The notes beneath the pieces are model-generated. The model worked only from the letters and a program-made list of their open reading frames with translations, was not told the DNA's origin and did no database searches. A stretch of DNA of 64,000 nucleotides, taken from assembly GCF_900099655.1 (NCBI RefSeq), contig NZ_FNDC01000003.1, positions 248,001 to 312,000 on the forward strand, written 5' to 3'. The DNA is from Planococcus glaciei (GTDB lineage Bacteria; Bacillota; Bacilli; Bacillales_A; Planococcaceae). This document shows positions 59,802 to 64,000 of this stretch, one piece after another. Numbering within the stretch: position 1 is the first letter of the stretch; each line of letters begins with the position of its first letter. The position numbers and the translations under genes are program-made.

Positions 59802-59845
59802 CGGATATGTTGAGATTTTTTATTTATTGTTCGTGCGGAAGCAAA

Positions 59846-59896
59846 TACTGTCCGCTATTCCCCACATACTGTCCGAAAATGCCCTTTTACTGTCCG
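59846..59896. repeat. Three 9-mers TACTGTCCG at an exact 21-bp period
   Basis: TACTGTCCG occurs at 59846, 59867 and 59888, each spaced 21 bases, with unrelated 12-base gaps. It lies between the pyrE terminator and the padR promoter. Two helical turns place the copies on one DNA face. Protein or function unknown. Confidence 0.75.
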
Positions 59897-59901
59897 CAAT
59901 T

Positions 59902-59928
59902 AAAAAAGCCGACCCAGAGGTCAGCTTT
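59902..59928 (-). terminator. Terminator of the pyr operon
   Basis: Stem AAAGCTGACC / GGTCGGCTTT (one mismatch or wobble) with a 4-base loop, followed on the minus strand by TTTAATTG. It overlaps the pyrE stop codon. Confidence 0.8.
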
Positions 59929-60549
59929 AGAGGGTTCCGGCTTTCAAACTTTCGTGCCAATCGGCGAGCATCGGCAAATCTTCTTCTGAAATGGCTTTCA
60001 TTTCCACCGCTTCTTCGACCAGCGCAGGGAAATTGGTCAGCGTATGGAATGTAAAGCCGGCGCCGGTAATCGCTTGGATCGACTGCGGCAAATCGTATGT
60101 AAAAATTGCGACGATGCCGAGCACATCAAAGCCGGCTGCTTTTAAGCCTTCTGCGGCCTGCAGGACGGAGCCGCCTTTGGAGATCAAATCTTCCACGACC
60201 ACGACTTTTTTGCCGGGTTCGACTTTGCCTTCAATCATATTGCCCTGGCCGTGTTCTTTCGCTTTCGAACGGACGTAGACCATCGGCAAGTCCAGCAGAT
60301 CACTGACCCAGGCAGCATGCGGAATGCCGGCGGTTGCCGTTCCTGCCACCACTTCACAGTCCGGATAGGATTCCTGGATCAACCCGGCCAATCCTTTGGC
60401 GATCTCTTTCCGAACCGCAGGGTACGACATCGTCAAGCGGTTGTCGCAGTAAATCGGGGATTTGATGCCCGATGCCCAGGTGAACGGATCTTGTGGGCGC
60501 AGTTCGACTGCACCGATATTGAGTAATTGTCTTGCGATATGCTGTTTCA

Positions 60550-60553
<4 letters not shown>
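59927..60553 (-). CDS. pyrE: Orotate phosphoribosyltransferase
   Basis: Joins orotate and PRPP to OMP. 208 residues with [16 protein letters not shown] and the PRPP loop [14 protein letters not shown]. Of several in-frame ATGs, 60553 overlaps the pyrF stop as ATGA with GGAG 6 bases ahead; 60550 is an alternative. Last gene of the pyr operon. Confidence 0.97.
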
Positions 60554-62907
<2,354 letters not shown>

Positions 62908-62911
<4 letters not shown>

Positions 62912-64000
62912 ACGCCAGCTCCCATTTCTTCTGCCGAGAAGGTCATCGATTCGATGACGCGCAGCATCGCTTCTGCTGTGTCGAGCGACGTCAAGCACGG
63001 CACACCGTTTTCCACCGATTCGCGGCGGATGCGGAACCCGTCCCGCTCCGGCTGTTTGCCTCGCGTCAAGGTGTTGATGACCAGCTGGGCATCGCCGTTT
63101 TGGATCACATCGATCAAGGTCTTGCCTTCTGAACCGATCTTGCCGATCGTTGTCACGCGGATGCCTGCCTGTTCCAGCGATTTTGCAGTTCCTTCGGTCG
63201 CGAGGATGTGGTAGCCGATTGCCGTGAAGCGTCTCGCCAAACCGACCGCTTCCGTTTTGTCTTTATCCGAAATCGTCATCAGCACGGAACCGTGGTCTTT
63301 GATTTCCATGCCGGCTGCTACAAGCCCTTTGTACAAGGCTTTTTCAAGCGTGGAGTCTTTCCCCATCACTTCGCCTGTCGATTTCATCTCCGGCCCAAGC
63401 GTGATGTCGACGCGGCGCAATTTCGCAAATGAGAACACCGGCACTTTCACATAGACCCCTTTTGAAAGCGGCGCAAGCCCCGGGGTGAAGCCCTGTTGCG
63501 TGATGCTGTGGCCGAGAATCGCCTTCATCGCGATATTGGCCATCGGGATGGCGGTAATCTTGCTCATGAACGGCACCGTCCGGCTCGAGCGCGGGTTCAC
63601 TTCGATAACAAACACTTCGCCTTTGGAAATGACGTACTGGATGTTCAACAAGCCGACAATGTTCAAGCCTTTTGCCAGGCGGGTCGTGTAATCGACCAAA
63701 GTGTCCAGCAGTTCCTGAGAGATGTTTTGCGTCGGATAAACCGCAATCGAATCGCCCGAATGGACGCCGGCACGTTCGATATGTTCCATGATTCCGGGAA
63801 TCAAGACATTTTCGCCGTCCGAAATGGCGTCGACTTCGATTTCGATTCCCGTCAAGTAACGGTCCACCAGCACCGGATGTTCCGGGCTCGCTTCCACGGC
63901 ATGCTCCATGTAATGGCGCAGGTCCTTTTCGTTGTAGACGATTTCCATGGCGCGCCCTCCGAGGACGTAGGACGGGCGGACAAGTACCGGATAGCCGATG
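62908..64000 (-). CDS. carB: Carbamoyl-phosphate synthase large chain, C-terminal third (runs off the window)
   Basis: Supplies carbamoyl phosphate for pyrimidines (pyrAB of the pyr operon). About 363 codons are visible; the frame continues unbroken past base 64000, where it reads [15 protein letters not shown]. This is the second ATP-grasp domain ([13 protein letters not shown]) followed by the MGS-like allosteric domain (about the last 130 residues), where UMP or PRPP effectors normally act. Full-length proteins have about 1070 residues. Confidence 0.97.

Noticed and set aside
59846-59896. Possible CRISPR-like array
   Set aside because: The repeated unit is only 9 bases at a 21-base period with three copies and no cas genes nearby.

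Overview
The window is a contiguous piece of a low-to-mid GC Firmicutes chromosome. Gene order follows the Bacillus subtilis block that runs from the pyrimidine operon through priA, prkC, recG, fapR, smc, ffh, sucCD, topA, codY and rpsB to rseP, read here almost entirely on the minus strand. The mix of Bacillus-type regulators (CodY, FapR, RemA, YlxM, RqcH), TTG/GTG starts and the protein sequences suggests a Planococcaceae member, most likely Planococcus-like. That family assignment is inference.

Region 1 (1-6.5 kb): end of the rpsB-tsf-pyrH-frr translation cluster and uppS-cdsA-dxr-rseP (isoprenoid, phospholipid and site-2 protease genes). Region 2 (6.7-19.5 kb): codY, hslUV, xerC, trmFO, topA, dprA, sucCD, rnhB, rbgA, lepB. 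Region 3 (19.7-29.3 kb): rplS-trmD-rimM, khpA-rpsP, ffh-ylxM, ftsY-smc-rnc. Region 4 (29.4-36.8 kb): the FapR-controlled lipid operon fapR-plsX-fabD-fabG-acpP, then recG and the L-serine dehydratase pair. Region 5 (37.4-52.8 kb): fakA, an Asp23-like gene, rpmB (plus strand), thiN-rpe-rsgA-prkC-prpC, rsmB-fmt-def-priA-coaBC, and rpoZ-gmk-remA. Region 6 (52.8-59.8 kb): rqcH, then an accessory island that holds an amino-acid ABC binding protein and permease without an ATPase, a VOC protein, a membrane-anchored L7/L12-like protein, D-serine dehydratase and a PadR/HAAS pair. Region 7 (59.9-64 kb): pyrE-pyrF-pyrD-pyrK-carB, with carB running off the window.

Most genes are packed in translationally coupled runs (ATGA, GTGA, TTGA or TAATG overlaps). 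Strong hairpin terminators separate the runs. In two places (trmFO/xerC and recG/fapR) the terminator of one unit physically contains part of the next unit's promoter.

The least ordinary signals are: a 403-bp MITE-like element with inverted ends, flanked by two copies of the same 30-bp terminator (36.9-37.4 kb); a structured repeat in the acpP 3' UTR; three 9-mers spaced exactly 21 bp next to the padR promoter; a near-perfect CodY box inside that promoter; and an HslV protease without the N-terminal Ser/Thr. Two gene sets expected from B. subtilis synteny are missing at their usual places: rlmN between rsmB and prpC, and the flagellar operon between codY and rpsB. I saw no phage, no CRISPR array, no tRNA or rRNA gene, and no clear new multi-gene system; the PadR/HAAS/D-serine island is the nearest candidate.
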